Notes: generated by a model from the sequence alone, not told the origin. Positions 53,505-63,459 are shown, counted from the first letter of the stretch. The stretch is DNA of 64,000 bases from Psychrobacter cibarius (GCF_016107535.1 NZ_JABASQ010000001.1:62001-126000); one strand, 5' to 3'. Made by a program: numbers and translations.

Positions 53505-56500
53505 ATGAGCCATTTACTCGACCAATTCCGTTTTTTTAAACGTAAAAAGGGCGAATTCTCCGATGGGCATGGTGAGACGCGCGATGAGTCTCGTGACTGG
53601 GAAAATGTGTATCGTAGCCGTTGGCAGTATGACAAAGTCGTGCGTTCAACGCATGGGGTCAACTGTACCGGCTCTTGCTCATGGAAAATTTACGTAAAAA
53701 ACGGCTTGGTCACGTGGGAGACGCAGCAAACTGACTATCCTGAAACCCGTCCAGACTTACCAAACCACGAACCGCGTGGCTGTCCTCGTGGCGCAAGCTA
53801 CAGCTGGTACATGTATTCAGCGAACCGTGTGAAATATCCTAAAGTACGTAAGCCGCTTCTAAAATTATGGCGTGAAGCCAAAGCGCAGTATCCTGATCCA
53901 GTCGATGCGTGGGGCAGCATTGTCCAAGACCCTATCAAAGCAGAACAGTATAAATCCAAGCGCGGTTTGGGCGGTTTTATTCGCTCAACGTGGGCAGAAG
54001 TCAATGAAATTATCGCTGCCAGTAATGTCTATACCGCCAAAACTTTTGGTCCTGACCGTATCGTTGGTTTCTCTCCGATTCCTGCGATGTCGATGGTCAG
54101 TTACGCCGCCGGTAGTCGCTATTTATCACTTATCGGCGGTGTTTGCTTATCATTCTATGACTGGTATTGTGACCTGCCACCAGCGTCGCCAATGGTTTGG
54201 GGTGAGCAAACCGACGTGCCAGAATCAGCCGATTGGTATAACTCTGATTATATTATTGCCTGGGGTTCAAACGTCCCGCAAACGCGTACACCAGACGCGC
54301 ATTTCTTTACCGAAGTTCGTTATAAAGGCACTAAGACAGTCTCCATCACCCCTGATTATGCTGAGGTTTCTAAGTTAACTGACTTATGGCTAAATCCAAA
54401 ACAGGGTACTGACGCGGCTGTTGCGCAAGCATTCTGTCATGTCATTATCAAAGAATTTTATCTTAAGCAGCCAAGTGACTATTTCTTAGATTACGCCAAA
54501 CGCTATACCGATTTACCAGTCCTTGTGATGCTAGAGGGTGAAGAAGGCGCACGCCGTGCTGGTCGCTATCTACGCGCTTCTGACTTAATCGACAATTTAG
54601 GTCAAGAAAACAATCCTGAATGGAAAACCATCGGTCTAAATAGTGATGGTGAACTGGTTTCTCCACTCGGCTCGATTGGCTATCGTTGGGGCGAAAAAGG
54701 CAAATGGAACCTTGAGCAAAAAAATGGTACGACAGGCGCAGAGATTGACCTAACATTGACTTTAAAAGACAGTAATGAGACCTGCAAAGTCGGCTTTGAT
54801 TACTTTGGTCATGTGGATCATCCACATTTCACCTCGGTACCGGGCGAAGCGATACAGCAAAAAACCGTTCCTTGTAAAACCATTACCCTTGCCGATGGCA
54901 GCACCGCTATCGTTGCGACCGTCTTTGATCTAACCGTTGCCAATCTTGGGGTGGATAATGGCGTTGGTGGCGAGCATGTCACTGATGACTATGACGATGC
55001 AACCGTACCGGGCACGCCTGCTTGGCAAGAAGTCATCACCGGTCTAAGCCGTGAGCGCGTCATCCAAGTCGCACGTGAGTTCGCGGAGAATGCTCATAAA
55101 ACTCATGGTAAATCGATGATTATCATCGGCGCGGGTATGAACCACTGGTATCACCTAGACATGAACTATCGCGGCGTGATTAACATGCTGATGCTATGTG
55201 GTTGTATCGGTAAATCTGGCGGCGGCTGGGCACATTATGTTGGGCAAGAAAAACTGCGTCCTCAAACGGGTTGGTTGCCATTGGCATTTGCGCTTGATTG
55301 GCATCGTCCGCCGCGTCATATGAACGGCACGAGCTTCTTTTACAATCACAGCTCACAGTGGCGTCACGAAACCATTTCTGCCCATGAGATACTCTCGCCT
55401 CTCGTCGATAAAAAATTCTTCCCTGAGCATATGCTTGATTACAATATTCAAGCAGAGCGCGCAGGTTGGTTGCCTTCAGCACCACAACTCAACCGCAACC
55501 CACTGACCATCGCTGCTAAAGCCAAAGAAAGTGGCAAAGGCGTGGAAGAATATGTGGTCGATTCTCTCGAAGATGGCAGCTTACGCTTTGCTTGTGAATC
55601 ACCTGATAACCCAGCCAACTTCCCTCGCAACATGTTTATCTGGCGCTCAAACCTATTGGGCTCATCCGGTAAAGGTCATGAATATATGCTGCATTATTTC
55701 TTGGGCACCAAAAACGGCTTGCTCAATAAAGAAAATGCAGAAGGTCACCTACAACCAAAAGAAGTCGATTGGGTAGAAAAAGGCCCGACTGGTAAATTAG
55801 ACTTGGTTGTCACGTTAGACTTCCGCATGTCTTCTACCTGTTTGTATTCTGACATCGTACTACCGACTGCAACGTGGTATGAAAAAGATGACATGAATAC
55901 CTCAGACATGCATCCATTCATTCACCCATTAACCGCCGCGACTGACCCTGCGTGGGAATCTAAGACCGATTGGGAAATTTATAAAGGCATTGCCAAGAGC
56001 TTCTCAGAAGTATCAAAAGGTCATTTAGGTGTTGAAACTGACGTTGTCACCTTGCCAATGCAACATGACACCCCAGGTGAATTGGCACAACCATTTGGTG
56101 GCACTGACTGGAAAACGGCTGGCGAAAAACCTGTACCGGGTAAAAACTGCCCAATGATTAAAGTGGTTGAGCGTGATTATCCGAGCACTTATAAAAAGTT
56201 CACTTCTATGGGTCCTGCCTTAGAAAAACTGGGTAATGGCTCAAAAGGCTTGAATTGGGATATGAAAACCGAAGTCAAACAGCTGGGGGATTTAAACCAC
56301 CGCGTCACTGAAACCGGTATCTCTGAAGGCAGACCGCGTCTTAATACGGCGATTAACGCTTCTGAGATGATTTTGATGCTCGCGCCTGAGACCAATGGTC
56401 ATGTGGCGGTAAAAGGCTGGGCTGCACTCTCTGAATTTACTGGTCGCGACCATACTCATCTTGCCAAATCTAGCGAGCACGAAAAAATCCGCTTTAAAGA

Positions 56501-57263
56501 TATCGTTGCCCAACCACGCAAAATCATCTCAAGCCCAACGTGGTCAGGTATTGAGTCAGATCAGGTCAGTTATAACGCCGGTTATACCAACGTCCATGAG
56601 CTGATTCCATGGCGTACGATTACTGGTCGCCAGCAGTTTTATCAAGACCATCCTTGGATGCAGGCGTTTGGTGAGCAAATGCAGCAGTATCGTCCACCGA
56701 TTGATACCAAAACCACTGAGCTGCTCAAAGACGCTAAACCAAATGGCAATAAAGAGATTGTACTGAACTTCTTAACACCGCACCAAAAATGGGGCATCCA
56801 CAGTACCTACTCTGAAAACTTGCTGATGCTGACCCTAAGTCGCGGTGGACCTTGTGTCTGGATGTCAGAAGTCGATGCGCAAAAAGCTGGCATCGTCGAT
56901 AACGACTGGATTGAGCTGTTCAATGCTAATGGGGCAATCACTGCCCGTGCCATCGTTAGTCAGCGGGTCAAAGAAGGCATGACCATGATGTATCACGCCC
57001 AAGAAAAACTGGTCAATATTCCCGGTTCTGAGCAAACAGGCACGCGCGGCGGTATCCATAATTCGGTCACTCGGACGATTTTGAAGCCGACCCACATGAT
57101 TGGTAGCTATGCCCAGCAGTCTTATGGCTTTAACTATTATGGCACCGTCGGTTGTAACCGTGATGAATTTGTCGTGATTCGTAAAATGTCAAAAATCGAC
57201 TGGCTAGAAGATAAGCCAGATAACGAATTGCCACGTCCATTACCAACCAGCATTGAAGGGTAA
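53505..57263 (+). CDS. narG: Respiratory nitrate reductase alpha subunit NarG
   Basis: Catalytic molybdenum (bis-MGD) subunit that reduces nitrate to nitrite on the cytoplasmic face of the inner membrane. The FS0 iron-sulfur ligands are in STHGVNCTGSCSWKIYVKN (His and Cys near residues 49-57) and EPRGCPRGASYS. The Mo-ligand Asp is in CLSFYDWYCDLPPASP near residue 222. The N-terminus has no cleaved Tat signal but the short RRxFF-like vestige (FRFFKRKK). Length 1252 is typical. First gene of narGHJI. Confidence 0.97.
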   Translation: MSHLLDQFRFFKRKKGEFSDGHGETRDESRDWENVYRSRWQYDKVVRSTHGVNCTGSCSWKIYVKNGLVTWETQQTDYPETRPDLPNHEPRGCPRGASYSWYMYSANRVKYPKVRKPLLKLWREAKAQYPDPVDAWGSIVQDPIKAEQYKSKRGLGGFIRSTWAEVNEIIAASNVYTAKTFGPDRIVGFSPIPAMSMVSYAAGSRYLSLIGGVCLSFYDWYCDLPPASPMVWGEQTDVPESADWYNSDYIIAWGSNVPQTRTPDAHFFTEVRYKGTKTVSITPDYAEVSKLTDLWLNPKQGTDAAVAQAFCHVIIKEFYLKQPSDYFLDYAKRYTDLPVLVMLEGEEGARRAGRYLRASDLIDNLGQENNPEWKTIGLNSDGELVSPLGSIGYRWGEKGKWNLEQKNGTTGAEIDLTLTLKDSNETCKVGFDYFGHVDHPHFTSVPGEAIQQKTVPCKTITLADGSTAIVATVFDLTVANLGVDNGVGGEHVTDDYDDATVPGTPAWQEVITGLSRERVIQVAREFAENAHKTHGKSMIIIGAGMNHWYHLDMNYRGVINMLMLCGCIGKSGGGWAHYVGQEKLRPQTGWLPLAFALDWHRPPRHMNGTSFFYNHSSQWRHETISAHEILSPLVDKKFFPEHMLDYNIQAERAGWLPSAPQLNRNPLTIAAKAKESGKGVEEYVVDSLEDGSLRFACESPDNPANFPRNMFIWRSNLLGSSGKGHEYMLHYFLGTKNGLLNKENAEGHLQPKEVDWVEKGPTGKLDLVVTLDFRMSSTCLYSDIVLPTATWYEKDDMNTSDMHPFIHPLTAATDPAWESKTDWEIYKGIAKSFSEVSKGHLGVETDVVTLPMQHDTPGELAQPFGGTDWKTAGEKPVPGKNCPMIKVVERDYPSTYKKFTSMGPALEKLGNGSKGLNWDMKTEVKQLGDLNHRVTETGISEGRPRLNTAINASEMILMLAPETNGHVAVKGWAALSEFTGRDHTHLAKSSEHEKIRFKDIVAQPRKIISSPTWSGIESDQVSYNAGYTNVHELIPWRTITGRQQFYQDHPWMQAFGEQMQQYRPPIDTKTTELLKDAKPNGNKEIVLNFLTPHQKWGIHSTYSENLLMLTLSRGGPCVWMSEVDAQKAGIVDNDWIELFNANGAITARAIVSQRVKEGMTMMYHAQEKLVNIPGSEQTGTRGGIHNSVTRTILKPTHMIGSYAQQSYGFNYYGTVGCNRDEFVVIRKMSKIDWLEDKPDNELPRPLPTSIEG

Positions 57264-57283
57264 AGCTGTTTCTTCTATCGAAA

Positions 57284-57307
57284 AGATATCCTGATTTCAG
57301 GATATCT
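57284..57307 (+). promoter_or_regulatory. Perfect palindromic hairpin between narG and narH
   Basis: AGATATCCTGA and TCAGGATATCT flank two Ts, giving a 10-11-bp stem in the mRNA with no T run, in the short narG-narH gap. It could mark an RNA processing or stabilising site. Confidence 0.7.
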
Positions 57308-57355
57308 ATGAAGAACATAAAGCTGCTTTTTTACTATTATTTGGAGCACAGATCC

Positions 57356-58894
57356 ATGAAAATTCGTTCGCAAGTCGGCATGGTGCTTAACCTTGATAAA
57401 TGTATCGGTTGTCACACCTGCTCAGTCACCTGTAAAAACGTCTGGACCAGCCGTGAAGGTATGGAGTATGCGTGGTTTAACAACGTTGAATCAAAACCCG
57501 GTATCGGTTATCCCAAAGAATGGGAAAACCAAACCAAATGGAAAGGCGGTTGGATACGCAATGCCAATGGCACCATCAATCCGCGTATCGGCGGTAAATT
57601 TAGAGTATTGGCCAATATCTTTGCCAACCCTGACCTGCCAGAGATTGATGATTATTACGAACCGTTTGATTTCGATTATCAGCATCTGCATACCGCGCCT
57701 ATCAGTAATCATCAACCTATCGCCCGCCCGCGCTCAGCCATCACTGGCAAGCGTATGCAAAAGATTGAATGGGGTCCTAACTGGGAAGAAATCCTCGGCT
57801 CAGAGTTTGAAAAACGTCGCAAAGATAAGAACTTTGACAACATTCAAGCGGAGATTTATGGCGAGTACGAAAACACCTTTATGATGTATTTGCCACGTCT
57901 GTGCGAGCATTGCTTGAATCCAACTTGCGTCGCATCATGCCCAAGTGGCGCGATCTATAAGCGTGAAGAAGACGGCATTGTCTTGATTGACCAAGAAAAA
58001 TGTCGCGGCTGGCGCATGTGTATCTCAGGCTGCCCGTATAAAAAGATTTACTACAACTGGAAGTCGGGGAAATCTGAAAAATGCATCTTCTGTTATCCCC
58101 GTATTGAAGCCGGCTTGCCGACCGTTTGTTCAGAAACCTGTGTTGGTCGTATCCGCTACTTGGGCGTCTTGCTTTATGATGCTGACAAAATCGCTGAAGC
58201 AGCAAGCACACCTAACGAGCAAGACCTTTATCAAGCACAGCTAGACGTATTTTTAGATCCAAATGACCCTGCGGTTATCGCCCAAGCATTAAAAGACGGT
58301 GTACCGCAATCGGTCATTGATTCAGCCCAGCGCTCACCAGTTTATAAGCTAGCGATGGATTGGAAGCTTGCGCTACCGCTACATCCTGAATACCGCACGC
58401 TGCCGATGGTTTGGTATGTACCGCCATTATCACCGATTCAAAATGCTGCTGAAGCAGGCAAAGTCGGTATGGATGGTTTGATTCCAGATGTCGACAGTTT
58501 ACGTATTCCACTGCGCTATTTAGCAAACATGCTTACCGCAGGCGATGAAGAGCCAGTACGTCTAGCATTGAAGCGCCTACTGGCTATGCGTAGCTACAAG
58601 CGTATGCAATTGGTTGAAAAACAAGAAGTCCAAAGTATCTTGGATGATGTGGGTTTGACCAAGCTGCAAGTGGAAGAGATGTACCGCTACTTGGCTATCG
58701 CCAACTACGAAGATCGCTTTGTGATTCCAACGGCGCATCGTGAAGAAGCATTGAGTGATGCATTCGCTGAGCGTAATGGTTGCGGATTCACCTTTGGCGA
58801 AGGCTGTTCAGGACATTCGGACAATAGCATGTTTGGACAACGCAAAACCAATCGCCGCGATTTCATCGATACTGTCCAAAAGTGGGAGTCATAA
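57356..58894 (+). CDS. narH: Respiratory nitrate reductase beta subunit NarH
   Basis: Electron-transfer subunit with four iron-sulfur centres. Cys groups are in CIGCHTCSVTCKN near the start, CEHCLNPTCVASCPSGAIYK near residue 180, CRGWRMCISGCPYKK (where Trp replaces one Cys, giving a 3Fe-4S centre) and CIFCYPRIEAGLPTVCSETC. The start MKIRSQVGMVLNLDKCIGC at 57356 follows TTGGAG; an upstream ATG at 57308 would add 16 unrelated residues. Length 512 is normal. Confidence 0.97.
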   Translation: MKIRSQVGMVLNLDKCIGCHTCSVTCKNVWTSREGMEYAWFNNVESKPGIGYPKEWENQTKWKGGWIRNANGTINPRIGGKFRVLANIFANPDLPEIDDYYEPFDFDYQHLHTAPISNHQPIARPRSAITGKRMQKIEWGPNWEEILGSEFEKRRKDKNFDNIQAEIYGEYENTFMMYLPRLCEHCLNPTCVASCPSGAIYKREEDGIVLIDQEKCRGWRMCISGCPYKKIYYNWKSGKSEKCIFCYPRIEAGLPTVCSETCVGRIRYLGVLLYDADKIAEAASTPNEQDLYQAQLDVFLDPNDPAVIAQALKDGVPQSVIDSAQRSPVYKLAMDWKLALPLHPEYRTLPMVWYVPPLSPIQNAAEAGKVGMDGLIPDVDSLRIPLRYLANMLTAGDEEPVRLALKRLLAMRSYKRMQLVEKQEVQSILDDVGLTKLQVEEMYRYLAIANYEDRFVIPTAHREEALSDAFAERNGCGFTFGEGCSGHSDNSMFGQRKTNRRDFIDTVQKWES

Positions 58895-58895
58895 A

Positions 58896-59750
58896 ATGCA
58901 AACTACTCAACTTAATAACAGCAGTTCAGTGCATGAGCCAATTACCCAACCAACCATCGGCAACTCGGATTTGAAGCTACTCAAGGTACTCAGTCTACTT
59001 ATCGATTATCCAAGCAATGAGCTGTTTCTCGGCGATACGCTTGCCGATTGCACCGAAATTGTCGCCAAATCAACACTGATTAGCCCAGAAGTACGGACGC
59101 AAATCATCGACTTGATTGAAGATTTAATCGATACCGGCTCTCTTGAGGCGCAAGCGCGTTATGACGGTTTGTTTGAGCGCGGGCGTTCTTTATCACTATG
59201 GTTGTTTGAGCATGTACATGGCGAGTCGCGCGACCGTGGTCAAGCGATGGTCGATTTGATGGGTCAGTATCAAGAAGCGGGCTTTGAGATTAGCGTTAAA
59301 GAGCTGCCTGATTATCTGCCTTTGTATCTTGAATTTTTAGCGTATCAAGCAACCATTATCGAAGACGACATTCAAATTCGTATGGATATCGCTGATGTTA
59401 GCCATATCCTCGCTTTGCTTGCCGCCAGATTAGAAGGTCGCGGTAGCTTGTATAAAGGCTGCTTTAATGCGCTATTGCAAATCGCTGGTAAACCGCTCGA
59501 TATCGTTGAAGAGTACCAAGAAAAAATCAGCAAAGAAAAGCGTGATGACAGCTTTGAGGCATTAGACAAAGAATGGGAAGAAGAAGTGGTGACGTTTTTA
59601 GATGCGCAACAAGAAGAGCGCTGCCCGTCACAAACAAGTACACAAAATCTTGCAGCAAAAGCTGGTATAAAAAATGCCTCTGCTACAAATGCAGTCGATG
59701 CTCCAGTGCACTGGGTAGATTTTAAAACCAACCAGCCGGTTAAATCATAA
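58896..59750 (+). CDS. narJ: Nitrate reductase assembly chaperone NarJ
   Basis: Cytoplasmic chaperone for Mo-cofactor and iron-sulfur insertion into NarG. The helical core has LKVLSLLIDYPSNELF, SLWLFEHVHGESRDRGQAM, KELPDYLPLYLEFLA and the C-terminal VHWVDF typical of NarJ. It starts one base after the narH stop codon; upstream in-frame Mets inside narH are not used. It is about 284 residues, somewhat longer than E. coli NarJ because of a 60-residue acidic/Ala-rich tail. Confidence 0.95.
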   Translation: MQTTQLNNSSSVHEPITQPTIGNSDLKLLKVLSLLIDYPSNELFLGDTLADCTEIVAKSTLISPEVRTQIIDLIEDLIDTGSLEAQARYDGLFERGRSLSLWLFEHVHGESRDRGQAMVDLMGQYQEAGFEISVKELPDYLPLYLEFLAYQATIIEDDIQIRMDIADVSHILALLAARLEGRGSLYKGCFNALLQIAGKPLDIVEEYQEKISKEKRDDSFEALDKEWEEEVVTFLDAQQEERCPSQTSTQNLAAKAGIKNASATNAVDAPVHWVDFKTNQPVKS

Positions 59751-59764
59751 TAAGGAGAAAGGAC

Positions 59765-60490
59765 ATGAATATCGCAGATCCTAGTGTGCAGTCTTTAGCC
59801 AACCTAAACTGGCTACAAATTTTCCTTTTTGGCGTTTATCCGTATGTGGCATTGACCATCGCTATTATTGGTACTTGGGTACGTTTTGATTTATCTCAGT
59901 ATTCATGGAAGACAGGCTCGACGCAAATGCTCAGAAGCAAAAACATGCGCCTTGCCAGCAACTTATTCCACGTTGGCATTATCGTGGTCTTGCTGGGTCA
60001 TTTATTTGGCATGTTGACGCCGCATTTTCTCTATGACCGCTTTATCAGCGCCGGACATAAGCAGATCTTAGCGGTGGTCGTTGGGGGTATCGCAGGGGTG
60101 TTTTGCTGGTTTGGCTTGGTCATGCTCATGTGGCGACGCTTTACTGATGACCGTATCTCAAACACCTCATCGTTCTCAGACAAGCTGGTACTGGTGCTGT
60201 TATTTATCCAGCTGAACTTAGGTCTGCTGTCCATCTTTACGTCAGTGAAACATTTAGATGGCTATACCATGATGAATTTGGCAGGCTGGGCACAGGACAT
60301 CACAATCTTAAGACCTTTGCAGGCAGCGGCGCGCATTGAGCAAACTGACTTAATTTATCAGCTGCATATGGCGCTCGGCATCACCCTGATTGCGATATTT
60401 CCGTTTACACGGCTTATTCATATCATTAGCGCACCAATTTGGTATTTCGGCCGTCGCTATCAAATTGTCAGACAAAAGAACTCTCAGTAA
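59765..60490 (+). CDS. narI: Respiratory nitrate reductase gamma subunit NarI
   Basis: Membrane diheme cytochrome b that takes electrons from quinol. Five hydrophobic segments are seen. Heme-ligand histidines are in NLFHVGIIVVLLGHLFG (first pair) and YQLHMALGITLIAIFPFTRLIHI (second pair). The GTWVRF turn near residue 40 is typical. Ribosome site AAGGAG lies 9 bp before the ATG. Last subunit gene of the operon. Confidence 0.96.
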   Translation: MNIADPSVQSLANLNWLQIFLFGVYPYVALTIAIIGTWVRFDLSQYSWKTGSTQMLRSKNMRLASNLFHVGIIVVLLGHLFGMLTPHFLYDRFISAGHKQILAVVVGGIAGVFCWFGLVMLMWRRFTDDRISNTSSFSDKLVLVLLFIQLNLGLLSIFTSVKHLDGYTMMNLAGWAQDITILRPLQAAARIEQTDLIYQLHMALGITLIAIFPFTRLIHIISAPIWYFGRRYQIVRQKNSQ

Positions 60491-60633
60491 GGCTATAGAG
60501 CCGTATCTAAATGGAATGGCATTTTTAACCCTATCCTCACCTAGATATTGCTCTTTACCCTACCTTTGACGATGAATCAACACGCGCTATATTTTAGAAT
60601 TTCTATTACCAGAATCCTTAGTGGAGCAAAGCC

Positions 60634-61704
60634 ATGACTGTCAGTACCTACAATCCAGCCGACCATGCGACCAACCAAAACGCTCATGTGCACAGTGGTA
60701 AACATCACAGCCATGATAATGACAATCACAGTCACAGTCACAGTCACAGTCACAGTCATGCCGATCACACTCCTACTGGTCGCGGTGATGATATTCTTAG
60801 AGTAATGCCAACCTTGTCTGATTTGCAAAAACCGCATTCTGACCAAGAGTTCATCGAAAAAGCAATGGCAGAAGAGCGCAGTAACCATAAAAACCTGATT
60901 GCCTCTAGCCGTGATGAGCTGCCTTCAGTGACGGTCAATGGGGTGATGATAGATAGAACCAATATCGCCCAAGAGCTGCAATATCATCCAGCAGAAAACA
61001 AAGAAGACGCCGTCTTTTTAGCGACGCAAGCACTGGTTGTGCGCGAATTACTGAGATTGGCGGTTTTAGATGAGCCAAGCCTTGGTGAAGCAGCATGGGA
61101 AAACGACGAAGAGCAAGCTATCTCTACTTTAATAGACAAAAACGTTCAAGCAACGATGCCAGATATGGCAACCTGTGAGCGCTATTATAGCCAGAATATT
61201 ACGGACTTTAAGACCGATCCCATCATGACGGTACGCCATGTTTTATTGGCATGCCCGCCTGAAGATGGCGATGAGCGCTTAAAGCTTAAAAAGACCGCGT
61301 ACGAGTTTATCGAACAAATCAAAAATAACGCCAATCCTGATGCCGAGTTTATCCAATTGGCACGCCAGCATTCGGCTTGCCCTTCAAAAGAGCAAGGCGG
61401 CGAATTGGGGGTTATTAGCAAAGGACAAACCGTACCAGAATTTGAAGGTGTATTGTTTAAGCTAGATAAAGGACTTGCGCCAAGTCCTATCGAAAGCCGT
61501 TACGGTTTTCACATCGTTGAGGTGCTCAATAAACAACCTGGTATTCAGATGACTTACGAGCAAGTCAGCCCTGCAATCCATAATAAATTGAGCCAGCAAG
61601 CCTTTCACCAAGCATTATGCGATTATTTGTTTACCTTAGCGAATGAGGCGGATATCGAAGGTATCGAGATGACGCTTGAGCAAGAGAATATCTTCCGCGG
61701 CTAA
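60634..61704 (+). CDS. PpiC-type peptidyl-prolyl isomerase of the nar cluster, with His-rich N-terminus
   Basis: Rotamase of the parvulin class, 356 residues. The parvulin domain (about 190-300) shows TVRHVLLACPPED, FIQLARQHSACPSKEQGGEL and PIESRYGFHIVEVL. No signal peptide, so it should be cytoplasmic. PpiC/NifM-like genes directly after narGHJI are known from Pseudomonas and relatives, and are thought to help assemble the reductase. The N-terminus has a stretch of about 50 residues with 14 His (HSGKHHSHDNDNHSHSHSHS-type, DNA CACAGT repeats at 60727-60758), suggesting metal binding. Confidence 0.88.
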   Translation: MTVSTYNPADHATNQNAHVHSGKHHSHDNDNHSHSHSHSHSHADHTPTGRGDDILRVMPTLSDLQKPHSDQEFIEKAMAEERSNHKNLIASSRDELPSVTVNGVMIDRTNIAQELQYHPAENKEDAVFLATQALVVRELLRLAVLDEPSLGEAAWENDEEQAISTLIDKNVQATMPDMATCERYYSQNITDFKTDPIMTVRHVLLACPPEDGDERLKLKKTAYEFIEQIKNNANPDAEFIQLARQHSACPSKEQGGELGVISKGQTVPEFEGVLFKLDKGLAPSPIESRYGFHIVEVLNKQPGIQMTYEQVSPAIHNKLSQQAFHQALCDYLFTLANEADIEGIEMTLEQENIFRG

Positions 61705-61829
61705 GCAGTCCGCTGTCGGTCACTTAATTCTTATGTTATAAAGGTTCTTGTGATACAACACCCTTTTTATGCTATGTGTCGTTCAATATCAATAACACAG
61801 TTCAATATTAATAAAATGAGTAGACGTTT

Positions 61830-63125
61830 ATGATTACGGTTGCAGAGCTAATCTCTGAAATACAGCAGCGCATAGAAGCTTATAATACTAACGACTGTCC
61901 GCTACATAAAAGAGCGGTCGCAAGCTACGATTTATTAGACAGCCGTCATCATATATTGGCAGAAGATATTGTCTCGCCTTTTGCCATACCAAGACAAAAT
62001 CTATCGGCGATGGATGGTTATGCGATCGCTAAAGACAGCATACTCTCAGCAGATAGCACGATTGATATCGTGGGTGAATCACAAGCGGGCAGTCCTTATA
62101 GTGGCGACATTTCAGCAGGACAAGGGGTGCGTATCTTTACCGGTGCGGTCGTTCCTGATAGCTGTGATACGGTCATCATGCAAGAAAACACCAACTTTGC
62201 CGCCATAAAATGCAGCATTGATAAATCGCAGCTTTATGCTATTACCCTCAGTCAAGACGCTAAGCATGATGACAATATCCGTAAACAAGGCGAAGAGATT
62301 GAAGCTGGTGAAGCGGTTTTATTAAAGGGTAAACGCCTAAATCCTGCTGATATTAGCTTATTGGCTAATTTGGGCTTTGGTCAAGTGACGGTATATCAGC
62401 CTTTAATCGTTGGTGTGCTCGCAACCGGTGATGAGCTGGTTGTGATTGGTAATGAGCTGACCACCTTGGCGCAAATCTATAACTCGAACACGCCTACCCT
62501 AAAAAGCTTACTCGCTGATTTGCCCATCACTATTCGTGATTATGGCATTATCCCTGATGACTTAGATAAAACCACCACCGCCGTAACCCAAGCCATGCAA
62601 GAGTGCGACGTCCTTATCTCTACCGCTGGTGTATCGGTTGGCGACTATGATTTTTTAACCACTGTCATTGGGCAGCTTGGGCAAATTAATCACTATAAAG
62701 TTGCGATGAAGCCCGGTAAGCCATTTGTCTTTGGCGAGCTAACTAAAGATCTTGCCAAGCCCGTACTATATTTTGGCTTACCCGGCAATCCGCTATCGAC
62801 CATCGTTGGTAGTCTACAATTTGTGATCCCAGCCTTGTGGCAAATGGCAGGCGCTGCGCCACAAGAGCGACCTATGCAGTTAAGTCTCACTGCAACGCTT
62901 AAAAATGATGTCAAAAAATCAGCGGGACGGATGGATTTTCAAAGAGGCATATTGTCCCAAAACGAACTTGGTGATTTCCAAGTTGAAAGCTTTACTAAGC
63001 AACAATCACACCGTATCAAACAACTAAGCCATGCCAATTGCTTTATTGTACTAGCACAAGATTCTGGCAATGTAGCCGCTGGTGAAACCGTAAAAGTGCA
63101 ACCTTTCCCTTGGTTACATTGCTAA
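61830..63125 (+). CDS. moeA: Molybdopterin molybdenumtransferase MoeA
   Basis: Inserts molybdate into adenylated molybdopterin. Motifs seen: PRQNLSAMDGYAI near residue 56, GVRIFTGAVVPDSCDTVIMQ, the MoCF core VLATGDELV and STAGVSVGDYDFL with the Gly-rich binding loop, and YFGLPGNPLST. Length 431 is a little longer than E. coli MoeA. It follows the PpiC gene by 125 bp and provides the cofactor for NarG. Confidence 0.94.
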   Translation: MITVAELISEIQQRIEAYNTNDCPLHKRAVASYDLLDSRHHILAEDIVSPFAIPRQNLSAMDGYAIAKDSILSADSTIDIVGESQAGSPYSGDISAGQGVRIFTGAVVPDSCDTVIMQENTNFAAIKCSIDKSQLYAITLSQDAKHDDNIRKQGEEIEAGEAVLLKGKRLNPADISLLANLGFGQVTVYQPLIVGVLATGDELVVIGNELTTLAQIYNSNTPTLKSLLADLPITIRDYGIIPDDLDKTTTAVTQAMQECDVLISTAGVSVGDYDFLTTVIGQLGQINHYKVAMKPGKPFVFGELTKDLAKPVLYFGLPGNPLSTIVGSLQFVIPALWQMAGAAPQERPMQLSLTATLKNDVKKSAGRMDFQRGILSQNELGDFQVESFTKQQSHRIKQLSHANCFIVLAQDSGNVAAGETVKVQPFPWLHC

Positions 63126-63459
63126 ATAATCGCTAAACAACAGCTAAATAATTGAGTCATTAATAACGGTATAGCTAAAAAGCCGCATGGCTAATCAATG
63201 GTATAAAGCGTTACACAGTTAATCATTCTTTATACTGTTGATTAGCCATGAATCATGAGAAACTGCTTGGGGCGTATCTTGATTTTAAAAATCATAACCA
63301 AGTAGCATCTACTACTTTAGTGGTAGTTTTTGGGTCACTTACGGTGAATGGTTATTTGCTAGCAAGCTGTCATAATCGTGTTTAAATAGAACTTCCCACT
63401 CACAACCTGAGGCAACGCCTAAAAGTACACACTATACTTAATATTAATGGTAATCATCT
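63126..63459 (+). promoter_or_regulatory. moeA-moaA gap with long hairpin and NarL-like palindrome
   Basis: Two structures occupy this gap. At 63187-63249 a 22-bp inverted repeat with two mismatches and a 19-nt loop (outer arms ATGGCTAATCA / TGATTAGCCAT) forms a large hairpin without T run. At 63309-63326 the palindrome CTACTACTTTAGTGGTAG matches the one before narG at 15 of 18 positions. A TTGATTTTAAAAATCATAA stretch near 63278 is only weakly FNR-like. Confidence 0.6.

Noticed and set aside
63275..63300. Possible FNR/ANR box upstream of moaA
   Set aside because: TTGATTTTAAAAATCATAA has the wrong spacing between half-sites for TTGAT-N4-ATCAA.
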